Source of the DNA: Acetonema longum DSM 6540
GTDB taxonomy: Bacteria; Bacillota; Negativicutes; Sporomusales; Acetonemataceae
Direction: 5' to 3'
DNA: 64,000 nt
Assembly: GCF_000219125.1 (NCBI RefSeq)
Contig: NZ_AFGF01000049.1
Span: 62,001 to 126,000, forward strand
The notes under the pieces were generated by a model. That model made no database searches. It saw only the letters and a list, made by a program, of their open reading frames with translations, and was not told the DNA's origin. Positions within the stretch are counted from its first letter, which is position 1. Every line of letters starts with the position of its first letter. Made by a program: the position numbers and the translations under genes. Positions 32,887 to 42,099 of the stretch are shown here, piece by piece.

Positions 32887-35085
32887 ATGGATGAGAATGA
32901 AGACCAGCCAAAAAACAAGCTCAAGGTCATAGCCTTTAACCGGGATAAACAAAGCCTGGTGGAAAGTTCCCAGCCAAAGGAAACCTTCGCCTCAGTGGGT
33001 GGTTTGGATGAGGTAAAGCAGAAAATCAACATGAATTTTATTCTCCCAATGAAGAATCCGGAGTTTTTTGCGGCTTACGGCAAACAGGCCGGCGGCAGCA
33101 TGCTGTTATATGGTCCCCCCGGCTGCGGCAAGACTTTTCTGGCTAAAGCTCTGGCGGGGGAAATCAATGCCAGCTTTATTCATTTGGAACTCCAGGCTAT
33201 TTTGTCCATGTATGTAGGAGAAAGCGAACATAATCTGCATGATGTGTTTGAAAAAGCCCGCGGGGAAAAACCCTGCATTTTATTTATTGACGAACTGGAC
33301 GCGCTGGGAGGCAACCGCCAAAAGATGGGGCAGCATCATGAGAGAATGCTGGTCAATCAACTGCTGGTAGAACTGGATGGGATGAACTCGTTCAATCAAG
33401 GTGTATATATTATCGCCTCCACCAATACTCCCTGGTATCTGGACCCTGCCTTACGCCGCCCCGGCCGGTTCGATACTTTGATTTTTGTACCGCCGCCCGA
33501 AGAGTCCGAACGCAAGACCATCCTGGAGCTAAAACTCCAGGGAAAGCCTCAAGCCGCCTTAAACACCAAAACTATTGCCGCCAAAACAAAGCACTTTTCC
33601 GGCGCCGATTTGGAGCAGGTGGTCAAAGACGCCATAGAACTCGCCCTGCAGCGCTCCCTTACCACCGGGCAGCTGCAGCCTCTGACCGATGCCGATCTGG
33701 CTCAGGCATTGGGGAATCGCAAACCCACCACACTGGAATGGTTTGCCACGGCGAAGAACTACGCCATGTTCAGCGATGTGAATAAGGACTTTCAGTATGT
33801 GCTGGACTATATTAAAAACAAACCGGCTGTAGTCGAAAAAAGGAAGGGCTGTCCTATGGATTCTTCATCGCGCTATGAGCGGATTCACTTTCTGCTCAAT
33901 TGCCGTCGTTACGGCGAGGCCATCCGGGAAGCCGAGGATTGGCTGCAGGAATCTCCCGCCGCTGCTGACGCCTATGCAATGCTGGCTGCCGTTTATCTGA
34001 AAAAAGGCGCTGAATATCAAGCAGTGCATTGGGCGAAGGAATCGTTCAAAATCGACCCGGAAAATATCATCGCCTGGCGTGCATTGGCAGGCGCCTATTA
34101 CCATAAGCAGGAATGGGAACTTTTTGATACTGCCAGCGCAGACGCCAGGCGCATTTTTCCCTGGGAAGCGTATTTCCCCTATTTGATGGCCAATGCCGCC
34201 TTGGCGCGGCGCGGAGACTATCAACAGGCCCGCCAATATCTTGAAACCTGTCTGAACCTCGATCCGGACGATGCCGACTACTTAGCCAACTATAGTTATG
34301 TCCTGGCCAACCTGAAAGAAAACGCTGCATCCCGCAAGGCCCAGGAACAGGCTTTGCAATTAGAGCCTGGCGACGCCAACGTTTTTTTGATTTTGGCCTG
34401 GGCGGCGGATGGCAGGAAAGACTATCAGGCAGCCATCGACTTTTTAACCCAAGCCGTCCGGCTGGCTCCGGAGAATACCCAGATCCGGGAAGAATACCTG
34501 GAAATCCTGCGAAAAAAATATTGGATCTATCGTCTCCTGCTGCCTATCGGTGAATCAGACAGAATTCAGCTGAAGCATGTTGTGTTCTTATTTGTCGCAG
34601 CCGCTTTAGGTCTGCGATTTGTTTTTGCGATTTTCCTGGTAATAGGAGTTTTCCTTTTTTCGCTCATTTTTTTAATCAGACAAGCGGTAAAAATGGCGGC
34701 CTATGTGCAAGTATATGGCTGGAATCTAACCTTCACCGGCTTTAAGGCCAAAACGGACACTGATATGAATGAAATTCAAGCCCTCAAAAATGAAATCCGC
34801 CTGAACCCAAAAAACAGGGGGCTTCTAACGAATTATCTGACCATGATGAAAAACCGCATGAGGTTCTATACGGCTTTGACCCAGGCCTGCAATCTCATCC
34901 GGGAATTGGCCAGCCACTGGTCCTTTTGGCTGTTCCTCGGTTCCACCACCTACCTGTTCCCTTCTTTCAAACCACTGACCTCGGGGTTTGTGTTTTTGTA
35001 CGTCCTGTCTTTTTTCTTGCGTATCATCACAAACCTGGGATTGGATCTGTTTTTGAAATATAAACTGCGGCGGTCCCCAGGATAA
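32887..35085 (+). CDS. AAA+ ATPase / TPR / membrane-domain fusion protein
   Basis: A 732-residue protein with three parts. Residues about 30-300 are a Cdc48/FtsH-like AAA+ module: Walker A GPPGCGKTF, Walker B CILFIDELDAL, sensor IIASTNTPW, arginine-finger region RRPGRFD. About 345-560 are tetratricopeptide repeats (AYAMLAAVYLKKGAEYQAVH; LDPDDADYLANYSYVLANL). The C-terminus has two hydrophobic blocks, VVFLFVAAALGLRFVFAIFL and a second near the end. The combination suggests a membrane-anchored remodelling ATPase that picks partners through TPRs. Substrate unknown. The start MDENEDQ follows AAGGAGGAATC. Confidence 0.8.
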   Translation: MDENEDQPKNKLKVIAFNRDKQSLVESSQPKETFASVGGLDEVKQKINMNFILPMKNPEFFAAYGKQAGGSMLLYGPPGCGKTFLAKALAGEINASFIHLELQAILSMYVGESEHNLHDVFEKARGEKPCILFIDELDALGGNRQKMGQHHERMLVNQLLVELDGMNSFNQGVYIIASTNTPWYLDPALRRPGRFDTLIFVPPPEESERKTILELKLQGKPQAALNTKTIAAKTKHFSGADLEQVVKDAIELALQRSLTTGQLQPLTDADLAQALGNRKPTTLEWFATAKNYAMFSDVNKDFQYVLDYIKNKPAVVEKRKGCPMDSSSRYERIHFLLNCRRYGEAIREAEDWLQESPAAADAYAMLAAVYLKKGAEYQAVHWAKESFKIDPENIIAWRALAGAYYHKQEWELFDTASADARRIFPWEAYFPYLMANAALARRGDYQQARQYLETCLNLDPDDADYLANYSYVLANLKENAASRKAQEQALQLEPGDANVFLILAWAADGRKDYQAAIDFLTQAVRLAPENTQIREEYLEILRKKYWIYRLLLPIGESDRIQLKHVVFLFVAAALGLRFVFAIFLVIGVFLFSLIFLIRQAVKMAAYVQVYGWNLTFTGFKAKTDTDMNEIQALKNEIRLNPKNRGLLTNYLTMMKNRMRFYTALTQACNLIRELASHWSFWLFLGSTTYLFPSFKPLTSGFVFLYVLSFFLRIITNLGLDLFLKYKLRRSPG

Positions 35086-35311
35086 TCTCAAGAGAAAAAA
35101 TGTTACAGCCGGCTGCTCAGGAGGTGCTTACACATTCCCGGAGCAGCTTATTTTTTTAAATGTCACGGCTCCCGTAAAGCAATGTAAGGCGACAGAAGCG
35201 GACTAACCGGCGTCGTTTACTCTAAGTATATAGAAAATTCCAAATCGTGAAGGGTATTACAGGAAATAGCAGAATATATAGTTTCAATACTTTAAAGGAG
35301 GGTGAAAAACT

Positions 35312-36925
35312 ATGTCCTGGAAAAAGGGTTGTTCGCTGTTTCTTGCCGCCGTCCTGCTATTATCGCTCACGGCCGGCTGCGGCGGCGCCAAAGACACTTC
35401 CGGCAAAATGATGCGGATCGCTACCGGCGCCGAGCCGGAAACCCTCGATCCCCGGAAATCAACAGGTATCCCGGAAGCCCTCATCCAAAACCAGATCTTC
35501 GAAGGCCTTTGCAGCAGAGACAAGAACAGCAATCCGGTTCCGGGCGTTGCCGAGAAATGGGATATCTCGGACGACGGTCTCAAGTACGTGTTCCATTTAA
35601 GAGCCAATGCCAAGTGGTCCAATGGCGACCCTGTGACCGCTCAGGATTTTGAATATGCCTGGAAAACCCTGCTCAGCCCGGAAATGGCCAGCCGCTATGC
35701 CGACCAGTTGTACTACTTAAAGAACGGGGCGGCCTACAATAAACAACAAAACGGCATTACCGCCGATCAAGTCGGCGTAAAAGCCCTAAATGACCGGACT
35801 CTGGAAGTCACCCTGGAAAAGCCCACGGCTTTTTTCCTCGCCTTATTAGGCCATCACACCTATTTCCCGGTACACAAAAAAACAGTGGAGGCGAATCCGG
35901 ACTGGATCAAGGAGCCGGCCACCATCATCAGCAACGGGCCGTTCAAAATGGCGGCCTGGGTGCATAACAGCAAAATTGAGCTGGTGAAAAATGAGCATTA
36001 CTGGGATGCAGGCAAACTAAAGCTGGATAAGCTGGACGTAACCCTGTCGGACAACGCCACTACCGTACTGGCAATGTTTGAAAACAATCAGCTTGACCTG
36101 GCTATCAGACCCGAACCTCCCGTGGCCGAAGTTCCCCGGTTGCTCAAAGAAAACAAACTGAAAATATACCCTTATCTTGGCATATACTACTATGCCATTA
36201 ACGTAACCAAGCCGCCGCTGGACAACGTCAAGCTGCGCCAGGCCCTGGCATTGGCCATTGACCGTCAGGCTATCGTCGACAACATTACCCGCAGCGGCCA
36301 GATACCGGCTATGGCCTTGGTTCCCTTTGGCCTGTCGGACGCCAAAGCCGGCGAGGACTTCCGCAAGGTTGGCGGCGATTACTTTAAAGACAAAGATTTC
36401 GCAACGGCGAAAAAACTGCTAGCCGAAGCGGGCTACCCTGACGGCAAGGGACTGCCTGCGCTTACCATCCTCTATAATACCCTTGACCAACATAAAGCAA
36501 TTGCCGAAGCAATTCAGGAAATGTGGAAAAAGAATCTCGGCATTGAGGTCAATTTAGTAAATCAGGAATGGAAAGTATACCTGGCCAGCCTGCGTCAGGG
36601 TGATTATCTAATCGGCCGCGCCGGCTGGATCGGCGATTACACCGATCCGATGAACTTTGCCGATCTGCTGATGACCGATGCCGGCAACAACCATTCCAAA
36701 TGGAGCAGCAAGCAATATGATGACCTGGTCAATCAGGCAAAAGCAACCCTTGATCCAACCAGCCGGATGAAAGCAATGCACGATGCGGAAAAGATTTTGA
36801 TGGATGAAATGCCCATTATCCCGATCTATTTCTACACGCTGCTCAATCTGGAAAAGCCCAATGTCAAAGGTATTGTCCGCAATGTGGACGGCAATGTCTA
36901 CCTCAAAGAAGCTTTTCTTGAATAA
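35312..36925 (+). CDS. Oligopeptide ABC transporter substrate-binding lipoprotein
   Basis: A 537-residue SBP family 5 (OppA/DppA) protein. The signal peptide ends in a lipobox LTAGC, giving a lipid-anchored mature protein. Family features are GAEPETLDPRKSTG, YVFHLRANAKWSNGDPVTAQ and LRQALALAIDRQAIV. It captures peptides outside the membrane. AAAGGAGGG precedes the ATG. No permease or ATPase genes are adjacent, so it must work with components encoded elsewhere, or have a sensing role. Confidence 0.93.
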   Translation: MSWKKGCSLFLAAVLLLSLTAGCGGAKDTSGKMMRIATGAEPETLDPRKSTGIPEALIQNQIFEGLCSRDKNSNPVPGVAEKWDISDDGLKYVFHLRANAKWSNGDPVTAQDFEYAWKTLLSPEMASRYADQLYYLKNGAAYNKQQNGITADQVGVKALNDRTLEVTLEKPTAFFLALLGHHTYFPVHKKTVEANPDWIKEPATIISNGPFKMAAWVHNSKIELVKNEHYWDAGKLKLDKLDVTLSDNATTVLAMFENNQLDLAIRPEPPVAEVPRLLKENKLKIYPYLGIYYYAINVTKPPLDNVKLRQALALAIDRQAIVDNITRSGQIPAMALVPFGLSDAKAGEDFRKVGGDYFKDKDFATAKKLLAEAGYPDGKGLPALTILYNTLDQHKAIAEAIQEMWKKNLGIEVNLVNQEWKVYLASLRQGDYLIGRAGWIGDYTDPMNFADLLMTDAGNNHSKWSSKQYDDLVNQAKATLDPTSRMKAMHDAEKILMDEMPIIPIYFYTLLNLEKPNVKGIVRNVDGNVYLKEAFLE

Positions 36926-36977
36926 AGTGCCTCAGTAAATAGAATTCCTGAGTACACGTCTTGCCAAAACGTTTTGC

Positions 36978-37011
36978 GGGGAGATGCTTGAAGCACTCCC
37001 CTCTTTTTTTT
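36978..37011 (+). terminator. Terminator after the peptide-binding lipoprotein gene
   Basis: The stem GGGGAG..TGCTT/AAGCA..CTCCCC is followed by CTCTTTTTTTT. Confidence 0.9.
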
Positions 37012-37054
37012 GAACCAAAGCATTTACAGATTGCCCGGTTCATAGTACAATACC

Positions 37055-37132
37055 AATAGTTAACCAAAACTAGGTTTCAGGTTAACTATTTTTCCTACTA
37101 TTTGGTTAACCATTATTATTAAATAAGTTAAC
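37055..37132 (+). promoter_or_regulatory. Two tandem BirA-like biotin operators upstream of bioB
   Basis: The first operator is AATAGTTAACC (37055-37065), 14 bases, GGTTAACTATT (37080-37090), a perfect inverted repeat. The second is TTTGGTTAACC (37101-37111), 14 bases, AGTTAAC (37126-37132). Both match the BirA half-site GTTAACC-N14-GGTTAAC. The second ends 15 bases before the bioB ATG. Biotin-dependent repression by a DNA-binding BirA is expected. Confidence 0.85.
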
Positions 37133-37147
37133 GAACGAGGCGAAGCT

Positions 37148-38128
37148 ATGAAGGCGAAAGACATCATCGCCCTAGGCGAACACATCCTGGAAGGCGGCAG
37201 CATTACATATCCGGAAGCGCTGCAGTTAACAGAGACAGAGAAACCGGATATTCCTCTGCTGGCCGCCTATGCCAACAAAATCAGGCACCAGTTCAGCGGC
37301 GACAAGGTGGAGATGTGCGGCGTGATCAATGTCCGTTCCGGCCGGTGTTCGGAAGACTGCAGCTACTGTGCCCAGTCCGCGTTTCACACCACCCAGTCTC
37401 CGGTCTATGACCTGCTCTCAGAAGAAGATATTCTGGAGCGGGCCCGGGCGGCCCAGCGGGACGGAGCCAACCGCATCAGCCTGGTAACCAGCGGCAAAGG
37501 AATGGAACACGATCCCGATTTTCCGCGCATCCTGTCCGGAATCCGCGCGGTCATCCGCCGGACCGGCCTGCGGGTATGCGCCAATCTGGGCACTCTCACT
37601 GCCGGTCAGGTTCAGGACCTGGTTAACGCCGGCATCAAACGCTATGCTCATAATTTAGAGACCAGCGAACGCTATTACCCTGACGTCTGCTCCACTCACC
37701 CTTACCAGGAGCGGCTCCGGACCGTCCGGGCCGCCAAAGCGGCCGGTCTGGAACTGTGTACAGGCGGCATCATCGGACTGGGCGAAAACTGGCAGGACCG
37801 GATCGACCTAGCCTTTGCCCTGCGGGAAATCGATGCCGACTCTGTGCCGCTGAATATTCTCAATCCCATTAAAGGCACCGCCCTGGAAGGGGCTATCCCG
37901 CTGCCAGCCCTGGAAATCATCCAGACTTTTGCCATCTTCCGGTTCATCCTGCCCGGCAAAATCATCCGCCCGGCCGGCGGACGGGAGATCAACCTGCGGG
38001 ACCTGCAGGGAACCTTAATGCTGTCCGGCGCCAACGGACTGATCATCGGCAATTACCTGACTTTTTCCGGCCGTCAGGCGGCCCATGATTTTACAATGGT
38101 GCAGGATGCCGGAATGACTGCAATATAA
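37148..38128 (+). CDS. bioB: Biotin synthase paralogue 1 (lacks one auxiliary-cluster Cys)
   Basis: A 326-residue radical-SAM biotin synthase homologue; the family inserts sulfur into dethiobiotin. The SAM-cluster motif is CSEDCSYC. Auxiliary-cluster residues equivalent to E. coli Cys128 (RVCANLGTL), Cys188 (ELCTGGIIGLGE) and Arg260 (IIRPAGGRE) are present. The position of Cys97 is a serine (NRISLVTSG). That absence is notable because Cys97 binds the [2Fe-2S] cluster that donates sulfur. The gene may use a different auxiliary cluster or have another role. It is controlled by the two operators just upstream. Confidence 0.85.
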   Translation: MKAKDIIALGEHILEGGSITYPEALQLTETEKPDIPLLAAYANKIRHQFSGDKVEMCGVINVRSGRCSEDCSYCAQSAFHTTQSPVYDLLSEEDILERARAAQRDGANRISLVTSGKGMEHDPDFPRILSGIRAVIRRTGLRVCANLGTLTAGQVQDLVNAGIKRYAHNLETSERYYPDVCSTHPYQERLRTVRAAKAAGLELCTGGIIGLGENWQDRIDLAFALREIDADSVPLNILNPIKGTALEGAIPLPALEIIQTFAIFRFILPGKIIRPAGGREINLRDLQGTLMLSGANGLIIGNYLTFSGRQAAHDFTMVQDAGMTAI

Positions 38129-38169
38129 AGTACTGATCCTATATTTTTATCAACCGGGAGGATGTAAAA

Positions 38170-39165
38170 TTGAGCTATGATTTGATTTTTAATGTAGGTA
38201 AAAAAGTATTGAACGGCGGGCAGATTTCTTTTGACGAGGCCCTTGCCCTTACTGAAATCGAAGAATCCGACATTCCGATTCTGCTGGGAGTGGCCAACAA
38301 GGTGCGGGAAACCTTCACCGGCAATGCGGTTGACACTTGTCAGATCGTCAACGCCCGGTCGGGCAATTGCTCGGAAAACTGTAAGTTCTGCGCTCAGTCG
38401 GCCCATCATGAAGTCAAAATCGAAGTTTATCCGCTTATGAGCGAGGATGATATTGTGTCAGCCGCCAAACAGGCCGAAGCTCAGAAGGCAGGCCGTTTTT
38501 GCATCGTAACCGCCGGCTGCGGCATGGACGGCGACCCGGACTTTACCAAAATCACCGCCGCGATCAGACGGATTGGCCGGGAAACATCCCTCAACCGCTG
38601 CTGTTCCTTAGGCACCTTGGATACTCACCATGTAGCGGCGCTGAAAGAAGCCGGCATCTCCCGCTATCATCATAACCTGGAGGCCAGTGAAAGCTACTTT
38701 GAGAGTATCTGCACCACCCATACCTACCGGGAACGGGTGGAGACTATTAAAAAAGTAAAGGCCGCCGGCCTGCAGATCTGTTCGGGCGGCATCATCGGCA
38801 TGGGAGAAACCTTCCGTCAGCGGGTGGAGCTGGCCTTTGCCCTGAAAGAACTGGATGCCGACTCCATTCCCATCAACGTCCTCAATCCGGTCAAAGGCAC
38901 GCCGCTGGAAAACCAGACCCCGCTGAAACCCCTGGCCATCCTCCAGACCTTCGCCATCTTCCGCCTGATTCTGCCCAGCAAGATCATCCGCTACGCCGGC
39001 GGCCGGGAACACAACCTGGGCGAACTGGTGCCGCTGGGATTCTTGTCCGGCATCAACGGCATGCTGATGGGCCATTACCTTACCACCCAGGGCCGGGGAG
39101 CCGACCGGGATCTGGATACGCTCCAAAATCTAGGGCTGCAGCCGATCTGCAATCAGGCAGGCTGA
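38170..39165 (+). CDS. bioB: Biotin synthase paralogue 2 (full ligand set)
   Basis: A 331-residue radical-SAM protein with CSENCKFC and all four auxiliary-cluster ligands: Cys97 (GRFCIVTAG), Cys128 (NRCCSLGTL), Cys188 (QICSGGIIGMGE) and Arg260 (IIRYAGGRE). This makes it the conventional biotin synthase of the pair. It starts with TTG after GGGAGGATG, 41 bases behind paralogue 1, so the two form one biotin-controlled operon. No other biotin genes are in the window. Confidence 0.9.
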   Translation: MSYDLIFNVGKKVLNGGQISFDEALALTEIEESDIPILLGVANKVRETFTGNAVDTCQIVNARSGNCSENCKFCAQSAHHEVKIEVYPLMSEDDIVSAAKQAEAQKAGRFCIVTAGCGMDGDPDFTKITAAIRRIGRETSLNRCCSLGTLDTHHVAALKEAGISRYHHNLEASESYFESICTTHTYRERVETIKKVKAAGLQICSGGIIGMGETFRQRVELAFALKELDADSIPINVLNPVKGTPLENQTPLKPLAILQTFAIFRLILPSKIIRYAGGREHNLGELVPLGFLSGINGMLMGHYLTTQGRGADRDLDTLQNLGLQPICNQAG

Positions 39166-39190
39166 AACCGCATCCCCTTATCCTTATAAC

Positions 39191-39225
39191 GGAACGCGCC
39201 CGGCGGATAACCCCGGGCGCGTTCC
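39191..39225. terminator. Bidirectional hairpin between bioB2 and the kinase gene
   Basis: Perfect 13-base arms GGAACGCGCCCGG and CCGGGCGCGTTCC separate two convergent genes. T-rich flanks are short. Confidence 0.7.
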
Positions 39226-39246
39226 TTATGCTTAAAAATATGACGT

Positions 39247-40665
39247 CTATTGCTTAGCCACAGGCAGTCTGATTGTAAAGGCCGCCCCTTTTCCCGGCGG
39301 ACTTTCCACTTCCGCCTCGCCGCCCATGGCCCGGACCAGGTCCCGGACAATGGCCAGTCCCAGACCGCAGCCGCCGGCGTTTCGGGTGCGGGATTTTTCC
39401 GCCCGGTAAAACCGTTCCCAGATATAAGGAAGATCCTCCGGTTGAATGCCGGGCCCCTGATCGGTGACAGTAAATTGGCTGAACCGGCCTTTGGTTTCGA
39501 TCCGTATTTTGATCTCCGACCCTTCCGGCGAGTACCGGATCGCATTCATACCGATGTTGTTAAACACCTGGGTCAACCGTACCGGGTCAGCCCAGACTGC
39601 CGCCAGCCGGTCATTTTTCTGGGGTTTTTGCAGGACAAATTTTAGCTTCTTCTCCTGACTGAGGGCAATCGTGGTCATTTTCTCGGTTTCCCGGGCCAAA
39701 AATTCAGCCAGGTCCACCTTTTCCCGCAGGATCGTTATTTCACCGGCCTCCAGCTGGGCCAGATCCAGAAGGTCCTGCACCAGCCGGTTGATATGTCCGG
39801 TCTGGCTGACGATATTAGCCAGATAACGCTGGGTATCCGCCCGGGTGGTGACCATACCGTCGGCTAACGCTTCGGCCATAGCCTGTATGGCTGCCACCGG
39901 GGTTTTCAGTTCATGAGATACATTGGCCAAAAAATCCCGCCGGTTCTGCTCGGTATGGGCCAGAGACGCGGCCATGTCATTAAACACCTGTCCCAGCCTG
40001 CCAATCTCATCCTCGCCCACCGCAGCGGTCCGGCTGGCATGTTCACCCTTGGCAAAGCGGCTGGCAGCCCGGCTGATATCAGCCAGCGGCCTGGTAAGAG
40101 TACGGGTGATAAAAAAGCCCAGAATGACCGAGGCGCCGATGCCGAACAGCAGAGAATAATAGAGCAGTTTGTCCAGCGCCGCTACCGCCCGGTTAATACC
40201 GGTCACCGGCGCAAACAAATAAACCGCCACCGGATTGGGTGCTCCCGCTACCGGCAGGGCGATGACCATGGACCGGTCTTTTTCTTCCCTGTCATTGCCG
40301 ACCCACAGATTGCTCAGCCCGGCAAACAGATCATCCAAATCCTCCGCCGGCTGGGGAAACTGGGCAAACCAGCGGGGCGGCGGCTGGCCCACCAATACCC
40401 TGCCATCCTCATCAGTCAGCCAGACGCGGCCGCCCACCATTTCGTTGAGGCGTTCCACCACCTCAGGGGAAGGCAATTTTCCTGTCTTGATATCCGGCGC
40501 CAAAAAGGCCGTGATGGAATTGGCCTTGGTGATCAGATCGGCCCGCCGGTTGATCACCACATGGCTGCGGATCAAGAAAGACATCAACAGGCTGAGAGCC
40601 AGGATACTGACCAGAATGACCGCCATATGGGACATCAGAATACGTCCGAATATAGAACGGGTCAT
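39247..40665 (-). CDS. Sensor histidine kinase
   Basis: A 472-residue kinase: TM1, an outer sensing domain (about residues 35-165), TM2, HAMP, HisKA (NVSHELKTPVAAIQAMAE), HATPase (VTDQGPGIQPEDLPY, GGCGLGLAIVRDLVRAMGG). Its ATG overlaps the regulator stop by four bases, so the pair is translationally coupled. The signal is not identifiable. Confidence 0.93.
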   Translation of the reverse strand: MTRSIFGRILMSHMAVILVSILALSLLMSFLIRSHVVINRRADLITKANSITAFLAPDIKTGKLPSPEVVERLNEMVGGRVWLTDEDGRVLVGQPPPRWFAQFPQPAEDLDDLFAGLSNLWVGNDREEKDRSMVIALPVAGAPNPVAVYLFAPVTGINRAVAALDKLLYYSLLFGIGASVILGFFITRTLTRPLADISRAASRFAKGEHASRTAAVGEDEIGRLGQVFNDMAASLAHTEQNRRDFLANVSHELKTPVAAIQAMAEALADGMVTTRADTQRYLANIVSQTGHINRLVQDLLDLAQLEAGEITILREKVDLAEFLARETEKMTTIALSQEKKLKFVLQKPQKNDRLAAVWADPVRLTQVFNNIGMNAIRYSPEGSEIKIRIETKGRFSQFTVTDQGPGIQPEDLPYIWERFYRAEKSRTRNAGGCGLGLAIVRDLVRAMGGEAEVESPPGKGAAFTIRLPVAKQ

Positions 40666-41339
40666 TTGGCCACCACCTCAAATTTATACCCGGTTCCCCA
40701 TACCGTATGTACATATTGATACTCTCCCTGAGAAATCTTTTGCCGCAATCGCTTGACTGTAGCATCCACCGTCCGGTCGTCGCCGCAGTAATCATAACCC
40801 CAGATATTCGTAAGCAGCTGTTCCCGGGAAAAGGCGATCTTGCCATGCCGGGCCAGAAATAAAAGCAATTCAAATTCCTTGGGTGAAAGGGGCACAGTCT
40901 TGCCGGCGCATTCAATCATCTGCCCGTTGACGTTAATCGTCAACCCAGGATAGGATAAGACTGCGCCGTCGCCGTACAACAGCCCGCTGCGCCGCAGCAC
41001 CGCCTTGACTCTGGCCACCAGTTCCCTGGGGCTAAAGGGCTTGGTTATGTAATCGTCAGCCCCCAGCGAAAAACCGGTCATTTTATCCGGTTCAGTTCCT
41101 TTCGCCGTAAGAAAAATCACCGGTATTTGCCGGGTGATAGCCTGACACACTTCCCAGCCTGACATTTTCGGCAGCATCACATCTAAAATTACCAGATCAG
41201 GCTGAATATCAGTCTCTACCTCCATGGCGGCATCACCGTCGGCGGCAGTATATACGTCGAAACCTTCCTGCTTCAGATAAAGTTCCACCACTTCGCAAAT
41301 ATTCGGCTCATCATCGGCCACCAGTATCTTAATAGGCAC
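40662..41339 (-). CDS. OmpR/PhoB-family response regulator
   Basis: A 225-residue regulator with receiver acidic pocket VADDEPNIC, phospho-Asp LVILDVMLPKMSG, Lys in ITKPFSPREL, and a winged helix (FSREQLLTNIWGYDY, VHTVWGTGYKF). It starts with GTG after GGAGGAACG. First gene of the pair with the kinase at 39247-40665. Confidence 0.93.
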   Translation of the reverse strand: MPIKILVADDEPNICEVVELYLKQEGFDVYTAADGDAAMEVETDIQPDLVILDVMLPKMSGWEVCQAITRQIPVIFLTAKGTEPDKMTGFSLGADDYITKPFSPRELVARVKAVLRRSGLLYGDGAVLSYPGLTINVNGQMIECAGKTVPLSPKEFELLLFLARHGKIAFSREQLLTNIWGYDYCGDDRTVDATVKRLRQKISQGEYQYVHTVWGTGYKFEVVAK

Positions 41340-41440
41340 AAATCGTTCCTCCTATCCATTGTCCTACTGGTACAATCCTATTATACAACACCTAAGGCCG
41401 GAGGGGAGAGGCCAAATATAGGCAAAACGGTCCTTACAAC

Positions 41441-41462
41441 AATAAAAGGCCCGGAGGGCCTT
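41441..41462 (-). terminator. Terminator after the small membrane protein gene
   Basis: The stem AAGGCCC/GGGCCTT is followed on the minus strand by TTTATTG. Confidence 0.75.
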
Positions 41463-41473
41463 CATGGGGTGTC

Positions 41474-41932
41474 TCAAACGCCTGTTTTCGGATATAGCTC
41501 CTTAATCTGCTGCAGCGCATATAAGACAAGCACATCCCAGACCACGCCAAACGCATAGACATATAAGGCATTGATGGTCAGACTGATCAACGTCGCCAGC
41601 ACGGCCAGACGCCATCCTTTCAGCCGGCGGCCGAGCATATAATAGCCGCCGGCCATAATCAAAATCTGTGATAGGGGGACCAGGGCATAAAAGATGATAA
41701 GGCCAAGCAGCGGAACATCATATCCCAGGATATAGCTGCCTTTCAAGGCTGCCATTTGGCTAAAGTTTACCAGGCCAACCGCGGTAATCCAGGATAAAAA
41801 CCCCAATGCCCCAAAAGCGGCAAAAATCCATGGCAGAACCTGCATGATGACGGATTTCACCTTATCCGGCAGCACAGGCAGTTTTTGCGTGAACAGGGTA
41901 CCCATCAGCGCTTCCAGTTTTTCCACCTTCAT
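41474..41932 (-). CDS. Uncharacterised four-helix membrane protein
   Basis: A 152-residue hydrophobic protein with about four membrane segments (WIFAAFGALGFLSWITAVGL; VPLLGLIIFYALVPLSQILI; LAVLATLISLTINALYVYAF). I recognise no specific family. GGGAGG stands directly against the ATG; an in-frame GTG two codons later has better spacing and may be the true start. It is transcribed alone. Confidence 0.7.
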   Translation of the reverse strand: MKVEKLEALMGTLFTQKLPVLPDKVKSVIMQVLPWIFAAFGALGFLSWITAVGLVNFSQMAALKGSYILGYDVPLLGLIIFYALVPLSQILIMAGGYYMLGRRLKGWRLAVLATLISLTINALYVYAFGVVWDVLVLYALQQIKELYPKTGV

Positions 41933-42099
41933 CCTCCCTCACTGTACCAGGGTATATTAGTACAATGTATGAAGAATTTTGGAAAATAGAAGCCGAACGG
42001 GCCGAGATTCGAGATAAAGAGCAGGGTTACAGTTTCAGCAGGATTTTCTCCTGTCTGTGATAAAGTATTATCATTATCAAACGAAAAGGAGAATCGATC

